A stretch of 64,000 nucleotides of DNA, from the NCBI RefSeq assembly GCF_900142825.1, contig NZ_FRCH01000001.1, positions 1,364,001 through 1,428,000 of the forward strand, in the 5' to 3' direction. The translations under genes were made by a program, and so were the position numbers. The notes beneath the pieces are model-generated. The model was not told where the DNA came from. It worked only from the letters and a program-made list of their open reading frames with translations, and did not search any database. The stretch comes from Rhodanobacter sp. OK091. GTDB taxonomy: Bacteria; Pseudomonadota; Gammaproteobacteria; Xanthomonadales; Rhodanobacteraceae. This document shows positions 62,973 through 64,000 of this stretch, piece by piece. The first letter of the stretch is position 1. Each line of letters begins with the position of its first letter.

Positions 62973-64000
62973 ATGCCTGCCGTCCTTCGCGTCGCTCTTC
63001 CGCTCCCCTTGCCGACCTTGTTCGACTACCTGCCGCCCGCGGCGGGCCAGGCGTCTGTGGGCAGCCGGGTGCTGGTGCCGTTCGGCCGCGGCAGGCAGGT
63101 CGGCGTGGTGGTGGCGATCGACGTCGAGGCGGCGGTCGGCAGCGCCCGGCTGAAACAGGTGCTGCGACTGCTCGACGATACCGCCCTGCTCGACACCGAG
63201 CTCATGCAGACGCTGGCCTGGGCCGCTGATTACTGGCTCGGTGCGCCGGGCGAGGCGTATGCGAATGCGTTGCCACTGGCGTTGCGCGAAGCGAAGCCGC
63301 TGCCGGCGCTCGGCGATGAATACTGGTCGCTCAGCGTGGCCGGCCGCAGCGCTAACGATACCGGCAGCCGGCGCGGCGGCAGCAAGACCTTGCTGGCGTT
63401 GCTGGCCGATGGCGCACTGAGTGCGCAGGAATTGAATGAACGCCTGCCGGGCTGGCGCGACGCGGCACGGCGACTGGCCGGTGCAGGCCTGCTCGAACGC
63501 AGCGAACGGCCGCCGCTGGACCGTCCACTGCCCGCCTCATCGGCTCCGCAACTCAGCGACGAGCAGCAACAAGCCGTCGCCGCGGTCGGCGCCAGTCTCG
63601 GTCAGTACCAGCCGTTCCTGCTCGACGGCGTTACCGGCAGCGGCAAGACCGAGGTGTATCTGGCGCTGATCGAGCAAGTGCTGGCGCAAGGCAAACAAGC
63701 CTTGCTGCTGGTGCCGGAGATCGGCCTGGCGCCGCAAACCGTGCGGCGCCTGCGCGAACGGCTCGGGGTGATCGTCGAAGTGCTGCACTCCAACCTTTCC
63801 GAAGGCGATCGGGCGCGCGCCTGGCTGCGTGCCCGTGCCGGCAGCGCGCGGGTGATCCTGGGTACCCGCTCGGCGGTATTCACGCCGCTGCCGCAGGCCG
63901 GACTGATCATCGTCGACGAAGAGCACGACAGCGCATACAAGCAGCAGGAAGGCTTCCGCTATCACGCTCGCGATCTGGCTCTGGTCCGCGCCCGCGCCCT
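62973..64000 (+). CDS. priA: Primosomal protein N' (PriA), 5' part, truncated by window end
   Basis: PriA recognises stalled forks and reloads the replisome. The first 342 residues are present. The N-terminal DNA-binding region reads 'RVALPLPLPTLFDYLPP' and 'GSRVLVPFGRGRQVGVVV'. The helicase core begins with Walker A 'GVTGSGKTEVYLALI' (near 221) and Walker B DEEH in 'LIIVDEEHDSAYKQQEGFRY' (near 310). The ATG at 62973 has GAGG ahead of it. The helicase C-terminal part and zinc-binding Cys lie beyond the window. It follows the DnaA-box region. Confidence 0.96.
   Translation, partial: MPAVLRVALPLPLPTLFDYLPPAAGQASVGSRVLVPFGRGRQVGVVVAIDVEAAVGSARLKQVLRLLDDTALLDTELMQTLAWAADYWLGAPGEAYANALPLALREAKPLPALGDEYWSLSVAGRSANDTGSRRGGSKTLLALLADGALSAQELNERLPGWRDAARRLAGAGLLERSERPPLDRPLPASSAPQLSDEQQQAVAAVGASLGQYQPFLLDGVTGSGKTEVYLALIEQVLAQGKQALLLVPEIGLAPQTVRRLRERLGVIVEVLHSNLSEGDRARAWLRARAGSARVILGTRSAVFTPLPQAGLIIVDEEHDSAYKQQEGFRYHARDLALVRARA

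Overview
The window is GC-rich, densely packed chromosomal DNA. It most likely comes from a Xanthomonadales gammaproteobacterium, probably Rhodanobacteraceae (Dyella/Rhodanobacter/Luteibacter type). The evidence is the gene content: a DUF3247 Sm-like protein, a Grx4-HesB-rhodanese fusion, an Oar-like TonB receptor beside a TPR-sulfotransferase, DUF6491 and DUF2884 proteins, and an aceF operon separated from aceE. This placement is inference from gene families, not from a marker gene. I see no rRNA, tRNA, CRISPR array, intact insertion sequence or prophage.

Layout. 1-3.4 kb: an ECF sigma factor overlapping a small membrane protein (putative anti-sigma partner) and divergent from a truncated gene, then an atypical dapB and two small envelope proteins. 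3.4-7.8 kb: a minus-strand operon aceF - mscS-type channel - lpdA, supplying E2 and E3 of pyruvate dehydrogenase. The lpdA linker contains an in-frame pair of inverted REP-like repeats. 8-12.5 kb: an ABC ATPase and a permease fused to an M1-type metallopeptidase domain. 12.5-25.7 kb: a second MscS channel, LtrA, many small secreted or lipoprotein genes, a periplasmic peroxiredoxin, a universal stress protein, a ferritin-like diiron protein, a membrane LytTR regulator and a Tat-exported FAD oxidoreductase. 26-33.7 kb: two MFS transporters, an arginine-deiminase-superfamily hydrolase, a modular GH43 glycosidase and an OmpA-DUF4377 fusion. 33.7-38.9 kb: aceE and a maeB-type malic enzyme, so pyruvate entry and exit genes sit together. 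39-46 kb: a DUF1704 putative metallopeptidase, rsgA, an AlaA-like aminotransferase, a GDSL hydrolase, an LpxH-like phosphoesterase and the three-domain glutaredoxin. 46-54 kb: an AT-richer accessory stretch with an Fe(II)/2OG hydroxylase, a TPR-sulfotransferase, a large TonB-dependent receptor and a ChaN/EreA-like secreted protein. 54-64 kb: AMP nucleosidase, DegV, SDR, SppA, MATE, a DUF3667 protein and the start of priA. The priA upstream region carries an inverted pair of consensus DnaA boxes.

How genes work together: aceE, aceF and lpdA make the pyruvate dehydrogenase complex from two loci about 26 kb apart. The ABC ATPase and the permease-peptidase fusion form one transporter-like unit. 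The hydroxylase/sulfotransferase/receptor/ChaN-like group is the best candidate for an undescribed functional module. Its role (capture or modification of an extracellular or surface substrate, perhaps iron linked) is inference only.
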